A DNA stretch of 64,000 bases from Magnolia sinica. Its lineage: Eukaryota > Streptophyta > Magnoliopsida > Magnoliales > Magnoliaceae. Below, one piece after another: positions 24,901 through 35,799 of the stretch. The translations under genes and the position numbers were made by a program. Under the pieces are notes generated by a model. It made no database searches, was not told where the DNA came from, and saw only the letters and a program-made list of their open reading frames with translations. Positions within the stretch are counted from its first letter, which is position 1; each line of letters begins with the position of its first letter. Location: positions 930,001 to 994,000 of the forward strand of contig NC_080577.1 in NCBI RefSeq assembly GCF_029962835.1. The letters run 5' to 3'.

Positions 24901-26010
24901 GGGAGCCTAATAAAGTCTGGCGGCTAAGAAAATCAATTTATGGGTTAAAGCAATCTCCATGCACGTGGTTTGACAAGTTCAATAACGTGATTATGCAATT
25001 TGCGATGAAATGCAGTTAGATTTATCACTCAGTCTTTGTTAGGAAGAGTGAGACTACCACTCTGGTTCTTGTTGTTTACGTGGAGGAAATCATCATTGCT
25101 GGAAACGATGGTAAAGGCATATCTGAGTTGAAAAAATTCTTACAACAACACTTCTATACAAAGGATTTAGGCTAGCTTCGATACTTTCTGGGTATTGATG
25201 TAGCTCGGTCACAATTGGGGATTAATTTATTGCAAAGGAAATATGTTATGGACTTGTTAAAAGAGACATGTTTACTAAGGGCTAAGCCGGTTACAACTCC
25301 CATTGACACAAACTCTAAATTTAGTACAAATGAAGGGAACTTGTTTGATGATCCAAGCAGATATTGCTAATTGGTTGGTAAATTGATTTATTTAACCATT
25401 ACATGACTAGATATTTCTTTTTCAGTCAGTGTAGTTAGTCAGTTTTGCAAGTCCCTCGTGTATCTCATATGGAAGCTATGTTTTGCATACTTAAATATTT
25501 GAAGGGTGCCCCAAGCCGTGGAATTCGCTATAAGCGAAATGGATATCTTAGAGTGGAAGGATTCTCTGATGCAGACTGTGTTGGATCTCCTTTACATAGA
25601 CGGTCCACCACGGGTTAATGTACCTTTGCAAGAGGTAATCTTGTTCCTAGAGAAGTAAGAAGTAGCAGGTCATTGCTCGTTCTAGTGCATAAGCAGACTA
25701 TAGGGCTATAGCCCATACCACGTGTGAACTTGTGTGGTTGAAGACGTTAATGTGTGAGTTAGGTTTTGTGGTTGAACTCCCATGAATCTATATTGCGAAA
25801 ACCAAGTTGCATCACATATTGCCAATAATCTAGTTTATCATGAGAGGACCAAGCATATTGAAGTGGGCTGTCACTTCATCACATAGAAAATTGTGAACAA
25901 GGAAATATCAACCCCATTTATTAAATTTGAAGACCAAGTTGCCAACATGTTCGCAAAGGCTTTAAGTCGAACTCATTTAGACAGATATTTTGACAAGTTG
26001 GGTATTTATG

Positions 26011-26047
<37 letters not shown>

Positions 26048-26970
26048 CTCGCTCCTGCTTGAAGGGGGGTGTAAGAATGGTCACATGTGTAGTCATCTTG
26101 ATTGCGTTTAGTTTTTTATGCATTGGGGTTGTGTGTACATGGGATTCTTACTCTTTGATAATGTGCTTCTCGTAATGAGGGTATTCTTGTAATTTCACCT
26201 CTTAAGTGAAAGCCCTAGCATAATAAAATAAAAGGTGGGGTGTGTAAGGCTGTTTAGGGCTCCTAATTCTCTCTCACGTTTTCCTCTTTCTTCCTCTCCT
26301 CTTTTTTCCATTCTTTCTTCTTCCCCAAGATCAACACATATCAAGGTGGGCCCCATAAAAAATATCAGTCCATAAGATTTTTTCTTTTAAAAAAAAAAAA
26401 AAACATATTAACTCAATTTAAGGGCACCCACCCTTCATTTTTTTCGAGGCCCACTGTGATGCAGTATGTGAAATCCACTCGGACCATTAGATGTGTAATT
26501 TCACTTTAGTCACAAGGCCAAAATATCAGGCTGACCTGTGATTCAAGTGGGCCACACCAAAGGAAATAATTGGTAAGGAGACGTTCGCCCTTATTTTTAC
26601 AGGGCCCACTATAATGATTATATAAAATCCACTCCCACCATTAGATGCTACAATAAAATTTAAAAATAGGGCAAAAAAGTCAGGCCCATCCATGATTCAC
26701 ATGGGCCACGCTAAGGAAATAGTTTGGAGGGTGAGCATTGCTTGTACGCTATTTCCGATCGTGAATCACAGACGGAGCTGACATTTTAGCCATGGACCTA
26801 ACATGGCGTGACACCTAGTGGTCGAGGCAGATTTCACATAAACATCACGATGGGGCCCACCTGAGTCGCAGACCCATGTATCGCCAACCATTGTGACACG
26901 TGTGTGAAAATAAAGGGCCCTTTATTGTGTTCCTTATTTTGAAAAGACTCTTGGAGTTTTAGAGATATAT

Positions 26971-27003
<33 letters not shown>

Positions 27004-30000
27004 TGTTACAGAGGAAAGAGGAGTAACACAAGGAAGGGTGTGAAGAGGAAGATCATCGTCTACCTCAAGTGTCCAAGGGGTGTGATGAGGAAGATCATCG
27101 TCAACCTCAAGTGTCCAAAACCTTGAATCCATAAGGTTATCCTTGAATCCATAAGAAAAAAGGGAAATTCGGAATTTTTATTAATCAATAATTGTGTTAT
27201 TTGTCTAATTTCTCAATTAAACCACTAACAAAGAAAAATTAAAACCCTATTTCATAATTAGCAAAATTGGCAAAATTCTAACCCTAATAGAAGTCCTAAT
27301 TCTACTAAAACCCTTCTAAAGCATAATTTCCAAAAATAAACAGTCCAAATAAATCTTACTAGAAGAGTCATAACATGATTTTACAAGTAATTTCTAAAAA
27401 AGATGGAAATCTAAAACTTTAAAAATAACAAAATACAACTAAAATCGGAATGACTAAAAAATAGTCAATTTTTCTAAAATTAGAATTACCAAAAATAGTA
27501 AATTTTTCTTAAAATACCGTTTTTGAACTGGAATAAAATGTTTTTTTTTTTTTTGTGTGTGTGTGAAATGGACCGACGCAACCCACTAAGTAGGTCGATT
27601 GACCCCGGATGGCCTATTACGATTGATAGGTCGTGTGTCCCATAACAATACTCAGATCAAAAGTTATGGTTGATTTACAATTCACACTTCAAACGTTAAT
27701 TTCTCCCTATTCGGATTGAATTTCTTCGAACTGGAAGCACCTAGGGCCCAATTACGTCATGCCCTATGTAAGATTGGGTTCGGATCTGATGGAGTACTTC
27801 TACTTCCGTTTGGCCTTCTTTTAGTCCAACCATGCTAGGAATGTATCTGTGCCACATCCTACATCAGTTCCCTCCACTTGGAAAGAACTCGTCCTCGAAT
27901 TATCCAACAAACTCGGCTCATAATACTTGAACCAGTATACCACATGGAAAGTTTGTGAGATCTCTATGCCCTTGGGAAGATCAACAATATAGGTGTTATT
28001 ATTGATTTTCCTAAGGATTGAAACATGGCCTATCTTCTTATTCCTCAACTTTTTATACGTCACAATCAGAAACCTCTCAATGCGTAAGTGAACTAGCTTG
28101 TTATCATCCACTTCAAACACCTTGTGGGTACCGATGTTTATTAGCCTCTTCCTTGTGCTTGACCTTGGACTCCTATAACTTTTTTTGGACATCGTTGTGC
28201 ATTGTCATGATTCAGTCTGCCATATTTTCTACAGCAATACTCATAGTCGATAATTTGGGCAAAGGAACCAGGTTGAGTGTACGTTTGGGAACACAACCAT
28301 ACAAACCTTGAATGGGGACTTGTCGATGGATCAATATTGCATGTTGTTGAAGGCGAACTCTGCCTGAGCAAGAGCAATATCCCACATGGGAGGCAACTCA
28401 TCGGAAAGTTCATCAAGCATAATCCCCTTGGACTACTGTAATATTGGTTTCAACTTCTCTGGGATGTTCATAGGTTCTACTTCTTTGTTTCTTTTCAACT
28501 AATGCATTTATCTCCCCTGCCTCAAATTCTTTGATGAAATTCCGTTCGGTTACGAGGGACTACCCATCAACTTTAGAAATTTTAGGTTGGTTCTCCGTTC
28601 TCATATGGGTGAGGATAATCTTTTTACAATCTTTAACAAAAATAAAAATATTATCATAGCCTTTATGCGTGGCATCAACATCATACTGTCATGGTCAACC
28701 AAGTGACATGTGACAAGCTTCTATATTGACCATGTCACACGTTACTTTGTCCTTATAATATTTACCAAGGGAGAAAGGAATATGACATCATCAGTTACCT
28801 TTGTTTTGTTGACCTCCTTAATCCATTCAATTGTGTATGAAGAGAGGCGCCTTCTGTCTTCAATTGTAGCTTTTCCACCATAATCTTTGACACAAAATTC
28901 TCGTTGCTTCTGCCATCTATAATAAGATTACAGACCCTTTGGTTCACGGTGCACCTCATTCCAAAGATGTTGTGTTGGCATAAATCTCTCTTCTTTTGGC
29001 TTGTACAACAGCTTCCTCACAATCAGATTTGTGGCCTGCGATTCACCATTATTAGGTAATGGTCTGCAACTTATCATCGGCGTCACACTACGAACATGAT
29101 AACCGCGAATTCCATCGCCGATCTCATGGTGCTCATTATTATGAACACGGGTTTGTCCTAAGGCTTTGGTCATGCGGCTAATCCCTACCTACATTCCTTA
29201 CGTGACTCACTGATTTTCCCATTTTGCTGCCTCAAACGCCACCATTGTCAAACGATAATCCCCTAGTGCACTGTCCATGGGATTGTTGCCGAACCTTAAT
29301 TAGATTCCGTTGAGCCGAGTAAAAGCATCACTCTGATACCAATTAACGCAGGGAAGGGTGTCATGAGGAATATCACCATCTACATCAAGTGCGCAAAACC
29401 TTTAATCCATAAGGTTATCCTTCAATCCACAAGAAAAAAAAAAAAAAGGAAATTCAGAATTTATATTAATCAATAGTTGTGTAATTTGTCTGATTTCTCA
29501 ATGACACTGCTAATAAAGAAAAAGTTAAAAACCTAATTCATAATTACCGAAAATAGCAAAAATCTAACCCTAATAGAAGTCCTAATTCTAGTAAAACTCT
29601 TCTAAAGCCTAATAAACCTTACTAGAAGAGTCCTAGCATGATTGCAAGTAATTTATAAAAAATATGGAAATCAAAAACCTTAAAAATAAGAAAATACAAC
29701 AAAAAATCGGAATTAAAAAAAATAATAAAATAAAATAAAATCGAAATTGCCAGTAGTAAATTTTTCTTGAAATCCAATTTTTGAACTGGAATGAATTGTT
29801 TTCTTGTGAAACGGACCGACGCGACCCACTGTGTGGGTCAATTGACCCTGAATGGCCCGTTATAGTAAAGATTGATGATAGGTCATGTGTCCCATAATGA
29901 TACCTGAATCAAAAGTTATGGCTGATTTACGATTCACACATCAAACGACAATTTCTCCCTATCCAGATTGAATTTCTTCGAATCGGATGAGCCCAATTAC

Positions 30001-33000
30001 GTCATGCCCTACGTAAGATTGGGCCCAGATCTGACAGCTTAGTTCCGCTTTTGTTTGGCCTTCTTTTTGTCCAACCATGCTAATGTATCTGTGCCATGTC
30101 CTACATCAAAGTGGAAGAATCACATAGGTTTTTTTTTTTTTTTTTTCATTTTCTTCTCTCGACTTGAAATAGGCATGTAATGGGTTGATAAGAGGAATTT
30201 TTGAAGGAAAAAGAAAGGTGGGGGGGGGGAGTTCCTGAAAGAGGGATCCTACTTCTGTCAATACCACCGATATGTATATTAGTATTGACAATGTCGTCAA
30301 TACAAAGTAAAAAGGCAAAGGGCTTTTTGCGATATGTTGGGATATATTGTGACATTGCCGATATTTGGAGACCATGCAACATTAATGCCGATATCCAAGA
30401 TTCCAGAAACTAGTTGCGTGTATCGTACCACAGCGATATACTAAATCATGATTTTCCTATCTTTTTTTCCTGTCTAAATATTTAAATATATACATTTTAA
30501 CATCTCCTAAAGTTTTGCCGAAAATTCCACCGTTTTTTCAATGTTTCCCCACATTTCTAGTTATCAATGATATTATTAGGAATATCGATATTGTTTTTGA
30601 ATCCCTAGCCAACAAAACTTGTAGCGATACCGATACTTCGAACACTGGTCACAGCTAATTGAACCCTCGTAGGAGCATTTATATTCCCATGTAAGGGAGC
30701 TGATAGGCATATGTGGATATCAGGACCAAGTGGGTTGTTCTTGGTTATATCCGTTGTGGAGCTGCTAATGGGTGGTAAATGTTTGGGCAATATTTGGCAA
30801 TGTCAGATTTGACGATACAGATGCAGTTACGTGACAAGCACGAAATCTTCATAACGTGCACTCAATATACGAAGGATGGCTCATTAATGACCAAGTGTCA
30901 AAAAGTCGTACCGCTTGAGTAACTCGTGAATAAGAACGAGGAACCGTTAGGGCTACGTCAGCATCAAGGCACGATCTATAACCGACTATCTTGATAAGGA
31001 TGCGTTCGGCGAGGGTAAAGCACGAACGATTAAAGGCAACCACCACTTTACAATTGGTAGTATATAATGTCCCCATGTAAGTACCGGCTATTCTCACGAC
31101 ATCTCTAGAAAGTCTATAAATAGCAAAGGAGAACACCAAGCGAGAAATCAATGAATCAACCAACAAACAACTCAAACAAATTAGCTCTAACGCAACGTTG
31201 TTTATCCAATCCCTTAGAACACTTATCCTCTCCACCGCTCATCAGCATAGACCCCTTAGAATCTAGGAGTACTTTTGTCCGTCCCCACTCTAAGCAGGAC
31301 TGACTTAGTTGCAATCAGTTGTTGTAATTCCCTTCCATCTATCCCTATGCACGAGATCTGAAGGAAGACCGTAGCTTTAGGAATCGTTTGCCTACACTCA
31401 TATGCTGAGTCGACATTAGTCTATAATTCCGACATTACCTATCCCTCGCTCGTCAGCGCACTGCTCGACTAAGCACCCCGCTACTCTCAACCAGAACAGT
31501 GATCCATGTTAATAGTAAGACTACTCGTTCCCAACCTCTGTTGTTACTTTCCATTCGAAGTAGCATTTGTTGCACTTTCAAAGGTCCTTGATTCCCAAGG
31601 AAAAAGAAAAAAAGAACCCATTGGAGGAAGAGCCCCCCTCCTCTGTAAAGCACCTAATAGCGCACTCGACGGTTAGCAGAATAGATAGTCGGTCTATCCT
31701 CATTAAACTCCCCCGCTCTATCTCGACACCAGGGGTCAGTGACATTGAGTTTGAATCAGACCGCAATCGGTTCTGGCACACCTGAAAGCTACACACGTGC
31801 ATCACATGGCCAAATTCTAGGCCAACAGGTAGTTTGATCTCGTCTTTGCCTTCCCTCAAATTTTGGAAAACTCCAGTGCCATATAAGAACAGTCCTTTTG
31901 TTTGGCTCACATCCCGTGTATCAGCTTGGAAATAGAGGGATAATCCTGAATAGATGTTATTTGTGCTGTGTGAATGAAGAGTCCATGGGTCACTTTTGAT
32001 TCATTCAGTTATGCTAGAGAGGTCTGGGCTGCCGTCGCTGCAAAGTTTGACATATCTTTGGTGTCTCCGGAGACTGTTGTGAAGCTGATCATGGGTGGTC
32101 AATCTTGGCATGGGGTCCAAATGGGCAGTGCCTATGGAGCATGGTTGTCCACACCATTTCTATGTTTTAACTGGCTTGAGTGGAGCAAGCGCACATTTCA
32201 GGATAAGTCCTCTTTGCGTGTTCTTGAGGGGGCAGGGTAGTAATTGTAGAGTGCTCCCGACCTCTTGGGATTAGACTTCAACTCCGCGGAAGCAGCGGAT
32301 ATAGTGTAGTCCACTAAAGCAACTGCTGAATTTGAGTGGAAAGAGATTCCTCCAATGTTATCAGGTGGGCCAAATAGGTTGTTGTTTATCCGCGACTGCT
32401 TCCTGATTTTTTGAAGAATATTTGCAATGGTCGTGCAGTATCCTTTCTTGTATTCCTAGCGATGCAAATGCTGAAATGGAATATCTCGCAAAACAGGGCA
32501 CTTCAAGGGCTAGTTTATCCATTCAGGGCATGAGATAAGTTGTATATTTTATTTTCCTGTCCGTTAGTATGTATCCTGTAGCCCTTGTTTTCAATGTTTT
32601 ATCTCCACTAGTGGAGGCTACTGTTGTCTGTTATGGCCTTCCCTTCGTTGTTTTTGGCTTTCCCCTTTGAATAAATTTTTTATTACTAATAGAAAAAAAT
32701 GAAAACAATAAACAACAAACTGCTAAAATACATTAATAAATTATTTACTAAAGGCCTGTTTGATAGATGCCTAAAAATGAGTTCATCTTATTTTAGTTAT
32801 CAGTAATTATGTATTGCAGATCTTCATCTCTAATACATAATGAATTCATGTTAACAGGGCCTAAGGTTTTCCCTGATAGAAATCTTGATGTTTTTCTGAC
32901 ACGTGTGTTGGACACGAATCTTTTAAGAAAATGCAGTCCTCGCTACACCCACACATGTGGAGAGAGCGAGGGAGCTTTTAAAGAGCAAAATTCATGGAGC

Positions 33001-35401
33001 CAGCCAATTATCATGTTGTGTTCTTTCAAAGCCAACCGCGCAGACTACACACACACCACCCAGTCACATAGCTCTATCAAAGCTCCTTTAGTCTTTCGAG
33101 GATTCCACTTTTCCTATTCATGATTGTTTTGGAACTGGGCTAGATCTCACATGCACAAGCAGCTATGATAAGTTATTCGCTTGGTTTAACAAATCATTAT
33201 CTGCTTGACAATTCCTCATTGCAGGTCTTTGCTGGTGCTAAGCCCCTTCTGGAGAAGACATTGGGTATTCTAGTGGAGGGCTTGTTTGATACTTTTATCA
33301 GCCTGTTCCATGAAAAGAAAGCTACAGATCTAAAGTCACTGGATGGAAATGGTTACTGCCAACTCATGCTTGAGGTGCATTCACACTCTTTGACATGGTT
33401 TTCCCTTATTGATTAAGAGAATATGCAATGCAGACGATTATGCTTCCTGAAGTTCCTCTTGGATATTTTGCCATCTTCTCTACCTGTAACCATGTTTGAA
33501 AAGACCCTGTCATGCTTCTGCTTGAACGGTTTGAATTCCTGATTTTGGTTCTCCTTTTCTGCAGCTTGAATATTTCGAAACCATACTGAACACATATTTC
33601 ACACCTTATGCACGTGAAGCTCTGAAGACTTTACAAGAACTATTGTTAGAGAAAGCATCTGAATGTGTGACTGAGTCTGTCGACAATCCAAGTCATCTCC
33701 GCCGTCCAACTCGTGGGGCTGAAGACATCGTTGCAGATGACAGGCAACAAGGAATGGCTGCCTCGCCTGATGACTTAATTGTAAGATGCCTATATGTGTA
33801 CTTAAATCACGTATTCCAGAGGAATATGATTCATTTGCAAGATGAAACTCCAGATCGGGGGAGCAAAAAAGTGATACCTTCCGTCGTTTTGTAATTCAAT
33901 GCCCAGAGCAACATATGCTTTGTCCTTGAAAAGGATGGCATCAATATTGGCATACTAAGTGATTTGAAATCATGGTATGCCAGTAACAGTGGTAACCTTT
34001 GTGTTACGAGGCCGAAACGGGCATGATAACTGTGACAGAAAAAAATGGCCCATAACAGTCCCATAATGGGGCCAAAACGGTTTTTTTTTTTTTTTAAAGG
34101 TTGTAATGGCCGTTACGGCCCCTATCATAACGGTAACGGTGGTGGCCATTACGGCCACCAATACCATTATGGAATACCTTGTTTGAAATGCAGATTCCTT
34201 ATCTGCATATGAGTAACATTTTCTATATGGATTTGGATATGAGCACAAGTTTCCCATTCATTGCATGGGTTTTTGAAGTGATGGTGTCTGATGTATCCTA
34301 CACCCATATCACTTTGCCTACACGGCTACACCTTATAATTTTCTCCACTTTTCATAGACTTTTGAATTACCTAATGAGACGTTTTGAGGTGATTCACACG
34401 GGAGATCGAAGAGGTGATTCACAACACACATCCCACCATGACCAAGCCCTGGCCAAACGATCAAGGTCCACTCATTAGGGCCACCACATGGGATGCAAAA
34501 TGCTTTTAGGCATTCCAGTGACCCCTGACATGGCCCATTGGAAAAGTAGCACATGCATGCATCAGAAGCAGGGCCTGCAGTGAAAAAGCAAAATCGTCAT
34601 TTCCTAGAGGGGAATCTCTACTTTTCACTGTGGGCCCCACTTATGATATGTCCACATGGTGTTTTTTCATTGTGTCACATAAGGGATTACAGGGGATTCC
34701 TGTAACCCCTGATTACAGGCAATTCACGTCCCACCACATGTATGTTCAATATAAGACCAAATGGGAATTCCTGCCTGATTTTGGCCTTGCACTGTTCCAG
34801 ATGTTGCCCGCCTGATGAATCGACCTTCCTGGTTTTTGGGCCAGCACCTGCTTCACATTGTGAACTGCCTGATAAATGTCCCAGATCTCACACATGTGCC
34901 ATGTTGGAACATGCTCTACCAATCTCATTTCCTCTTTAGTTTCTCCTTTTGGCATTTCTCATACCTAAATTTAAAACACATTGAGAAATGATGCTCACCG
35001 ATGGCTTATGCTTCAAAACATTGCAAAAGATGCTACCTGCTTTTATACATCAGATTTTTTGTGCTGGCAATGACCATTTTTTATTGTCTCGTGAACAAAA
35101 CACAAGTATTCCTTTCATTTAATGGTGGTCTCATTATGTATTTGATCAGTAGATTTTCTTCTTATTTTACACATGAAACTCCATGATGTTCTGTCAGGCA
35201 CTTGCACAGCAGTATAGCAGTGAACTGCTTCAAGCAGAACTCGAGAGGACCCGCGTGAACATTGCTTGTTTCATGGAACCATTAGAAGTTCCTGAAAATA
35301 TGAAAGCTGCTTACTCTTCATTCCAAGGTTCAATGGATTCTTCGAGCAGGCATCAGGAGCCAGAGCCGACCAGATCTCCATCCCGTCAAAGGCGCAGATG
35401 A
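18913..35401 (+). CDS. SEC5: Exocyst complex subunit SEC5, C-terminal exons (5' part not in window)
   Basis: SEC5 is a subunit of the exocyst, which tethers secretory vesicles to the plasma membrane before fusion. Five phase-0 exons, joined at GT-AG junctions, give the last 233 residues. 18913-18990 (26 codons) contains NYLLDTGIQWG. 19115-19171 (19 codons) contains VDLVHTLVAVHAE. 33225-33374 (50 codons) starts VFAGAKPLLEKTLG. 33565-33780 (72 codons) contains YFETILNTYFT and RRPTRGAEDIVADD. 35198-35401 (67 codons plus TGA) contains SSELLQAELERTRVN and ends in an Arg/Ser-rich tail. Residue order and spacing match the C-terminus of plant SEC5A/SEC5B. No frameshift or stop is present, so the exons look functional. 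The intron 19172-33224 is 14,053 bp and full of transposons. No upstream SEC5 exon was found in 1-18912; either the preceding intron is also very long or this is a truncated copy. Confidence 0.88.
19811..20100 (+). repeat. TATCG repeat family, old copy 6 (subfamily 1)
   Basis: Diverged relative: AGTGTTGAAAGTATTGATAT for the usual AGTGTTCGAAATATCGGTAT, then GAGGGAAACATTGACAAAAA and TTCAATGAAACTTCAAGAGA in the same order as in copies 1, 3 and 4. Most CG dinucleotides of the younger copies are TG or CA here. It lies in the SEC5 giant intron. Confidence 0.5.
20101..21057. other. A/T-rich intron sequence, no gene recognised
   Basis: Poly-A/poly-T stretches (about 20423-20470) and A/T-rich DNA with ACAAGTTACAAC-like repetitions (about 20960-21050) within the SEC5 giant intron. 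Confidence 0.5.
21058..21480 (-). mobile_element. Possible hAT-like transposase C-terminal remnant
   Basis: On the minus strand a LTWDQVEDATLD-like segment (about 21350-21320) is followed by a Ser/Arg stretch (STSTRPSC) and an acidic run of Glu/Asp (about 21250-21170). This is the usual make-up of the C-terminus of plant hAT transposases. There is at least one frame break and no dimerisation-domain core. Tentative. Confidence 0.3.
21933..22348. repeat. MITE, left part, split by the Copia insertion
   Basis: The left end (GGCCCCACCATGATGTTTAT, GTGAAATCCACCCTGACC) is mirrored by the right part (GGTTGGTGTGGATCTTGCAT). The expected last ~20 bp, ending in GGTGGGGCC-like sequence, are absent here but occur directly after the Copia 3' LTR as TCAAGGTGGGCCCC (26341-26354). 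The Copia at 22349-26336 therefore inserted into this MITE. Confidence 0.65.
22349..22681 (+). mobile_element. Copia 5' LTR
   Basis: 333 bp against 267 bp for the 3' LTR. Most of the extra length is a block at about 22360-22432 with repeated ACACGTGTG and GACATGATCACACG words that form palindromes. Two of these contain CACGTG (G-box core). Confidence 0.8.
23450..23839 (+). mobile_element. Copia gag (UBN2-type) fragment
   Basis: Reads MWEELNVSQPLSKDLEVM, REEFRVAKFLSGLRPEFE and a segment containing IEAFAKVQRTF, the conserved C-terminal part of Copia Gag. It then enters a Gly/His-coding region in a shifted frame and stops abruptly at the TATCG repeat. Confidence 0.8.
23840..24062 (+). repeat. 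TATCG repeat family, copy 7 (subfamily 1), inside the Copia
   Basis: Head AGTGTTCGAAATATCGGTAT immediately after Copia gag sequence, then the TATCG zone, GTTGGAAACATGGGGAAATT and GTGAAACTTCAATGATTGTG. It ends near 24050, where Copia integrase-like coding (RRCVSMDVTFFENIPYF) resumes. Confidence 0.75.
24500..25370 (+). mobile_element. Copia reverse transcriptase, degenerate
   Basis: Recognisable pieces in order: VDHLKARLVAKGYTQTFGVD, VFLNGDLLEEVYMEQPPGF, WRLRKSIYGLKQSP and YFLGIDVARS. The catalytic box normally YVDD reads YVEE at about 25076-25087. An A-run and stop codons break the frame. Confidence 0.8.
26070..26336 (+). mobile_element. Copia 3' LTR
   Basis: TGTAAGAATGGTCACATGTG to CAAGATCAACA. 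It is collinear with the 5' LTR apart from the palindromic block. It is preceded by (AT)n/(GT)n at about 26010-26047 and a purine tract. Confidence 0.8.
26440..26865. repeat. MITE, same family as 21933-22348, inverted
   Basis: Left GAGGCCCACTGTGATG/GTGAAATCCACTCGGACC and right GGCAGATTTCACATAAACAT/GATGGGGCCCACC form inverted ends. The interior (CAGGCTGACCTGTGATTCAA, TAAAATCCACTCCCACCATT) is the reverse complement of the interior of the split MITE. Confidence 0.65.
27024..27866 (-). mobile_element. Gypsy 3' LTR, minus
   Basis: About 843 bp. Near its end a segment around GAGGAAGATCATCGTC is tandemly repeated (27042-27118), which the other LTR lacks. LTR outer ends were set by alignment by eye with the 5' LTR. 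Confidence 0.65.
29344..30108 (-). mobile_element. Gypsy 5' LTR, minus
   Basis: About 765 bp, read from 30108 down to the primer-binding site at 29341. It shares TTTCTCCCTATCC and TACGTCATGCCCTA blocks with the 3' LTR. Confidence 0.65.
30240..30646 (-). repeat. TATCG repeat family, copy 8 (subfamily 3), minus
   Basis: Read from 30646: AGTGTTCGAAGTATCGGTAT, CGCTACAAGTTTTGTTGGCT, then ATATCGATATTCC and TGGGGAAACATTG. It shares its body with the copy ending at 56692 rather than with subfamily 1. Confidence 0.6.
30800..31955 (+). mobile_element. LTR-like sequence, unclassified
   Basis: Non-coding, unusually CG-rich compared with flanking DNA. It has a TATA-like TATAAATA at 31115-31122 followed by a leader-like stretch, as in plant Gypsy LTRs. 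Terminal TG/CA and a target duplication could not be fixed. Tentative. Confidence 0.35.
31956..32705 (+). mobile_element. LINE 3'-end fragment
   Basis: Degenerate coding of the C-terminal zinc-knuckle/RNase-H-like region of plant L1 LINEs (a CCV...GH..IH-like segment near 31960, later NAEMEYLAKQGTSR). It ends in TTTGAATAAATTTTTTATTA and an A-rich tail, the common 3' end of these elements. 5'-truncated, sense to SEC5. Confidence 0.5.
32752..32861. repeat. Tourist-like MITE, 110 bp
   Basis: AGGCCTGTTTGATAGATGCC at the left and ACAGGGCC at the right, flanked by TAA on both sides, as for PIF/Harbinger-type MITEs. It shares its interior (CTAAAAATGA(G/A)TT, TCATTTTAGT-like) with 63297-63428. Confidence 0.6.
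33970..34195. repeat. GTAACGG repeat family, copy 1
   Basis: Dense in GTAACGG/CCGTTAC and GGCC words (for example TAATGGCCGTTACGGCCCC and GGTAACGGTGGTGGCCATTA) around a T-run. It ends GGAATACCTTGTTTGAA. A close relative lies at 56705-56942. It is in the last SEC5 intron. Confidence 0.6.
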
Positions 35402-35605
35402 CTGAGCAATTTAATTTCTTGATTTGATTTTTTTTTTTTGCCTTTCCTTTTCTATGATGTGAGCATTTTGAATTAAAAAAATTTGTTCATTCAAATTTTG
35501 TATTCATTCTTTCTGATGTGGTTGTATGGCATGTATAATCTTTTTCTCACATTTTTTTTCCCACAACTATTTCTTAACCTGACTACTACGATTCAATCTA
35601 ATAAT

Positions 35606-35611
35606 AATAAA
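35606..35611 (+). terminator. Possible polyadenylation signal of SEC5
   Basis: AATAAA about 205 nt downstream of the SEC5 stop codon, in T-rich and A-rich surroundings. Assigned on motif and position only. Confidence 0.35.
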
Positions 35612-35799
35612 AGAAAATTTTAAGAACCCATCATTTCTTTTCTTTTCTTTTCTTTTCCTCTTCTTTTTTTTTTTTTTTTGGAATACTAAGCAAGAAAAGA
35701 AAAGCTAGAGGTGCATTTTTTTTTTATGCGAACACACCTCTGTGTAACCAGCTCACCAATGCATTTGTTCATTTCAGTGATGAAATGTGTTTTACACAC

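Larger units (their letters stand above)
22349..26336 (+). mobile_element. Copia LTR retrotransposon, degenerate and internally deleted
   Basis: 5' LTR 22349-22681 (TGTTAGAATGGTCACACG ... CAAGATCAACA), then TGGTATCA at 22682 as primer-binding site. 3' LTR 26070-26336 (TGTAAGAATGGTCACATG ... CAAGATCAACA), preceded by a purine tract (GAAGGGGGG). Flanks AATAT/CATAT give a near-perfect 5-bp target duplication. Internal order is Gag, then a break filled by a TATCG repeat, a short integrase C-terminal piece, reverse transcriptase, and RNase H (HERTKHIEVGCHFI at about 25840-25880). Many stop codons occur. Protease and the integrase core are missing. The LTRs have clearly diverged and the 5' LTR is longer, so the insertion is old. 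It lies in the SEC5 intron, in the same orientation as SEC5. Confidence 0.85.
27024..30108 (-). mobile_element. Gypsy (Ty3) element, internally deleted, minus
   Basis: LTRs at 27024-27866 (3') and 29344-30108 (5') share TGATGTAGGA(C/T)(A/G)TGGCACA at the start and about 800 bp of collinear sequence. Primer-binding site TGGTATCAGAG is at 29341-29331 on the minus strand; purine tract AAGTGGAGGGAA precedes the 3' LTR. The internal part is only about 1.5 kb. A gag-protease-side portion includes KPKEERFMPTQHL and ends IPEKLKPIL...LPPM. The C-terminal integrase part is WDIALAQAEFAFN, then RIERFLIVTYKKLRNKKIG and VSILRKINNNTYIVDLP. Reverse transcriptase, RNase H and the integrase core are absent. 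The element is antisense to SEC5, in its giant intron. Confidence 0.8.

Noticed and set aside
22349..26336. Could the Copia be an active element
   Set aside because: LTRs have diverged, protease and integrase core are missing, the reverse transcriptase catalytic box is altered and many stops are present.
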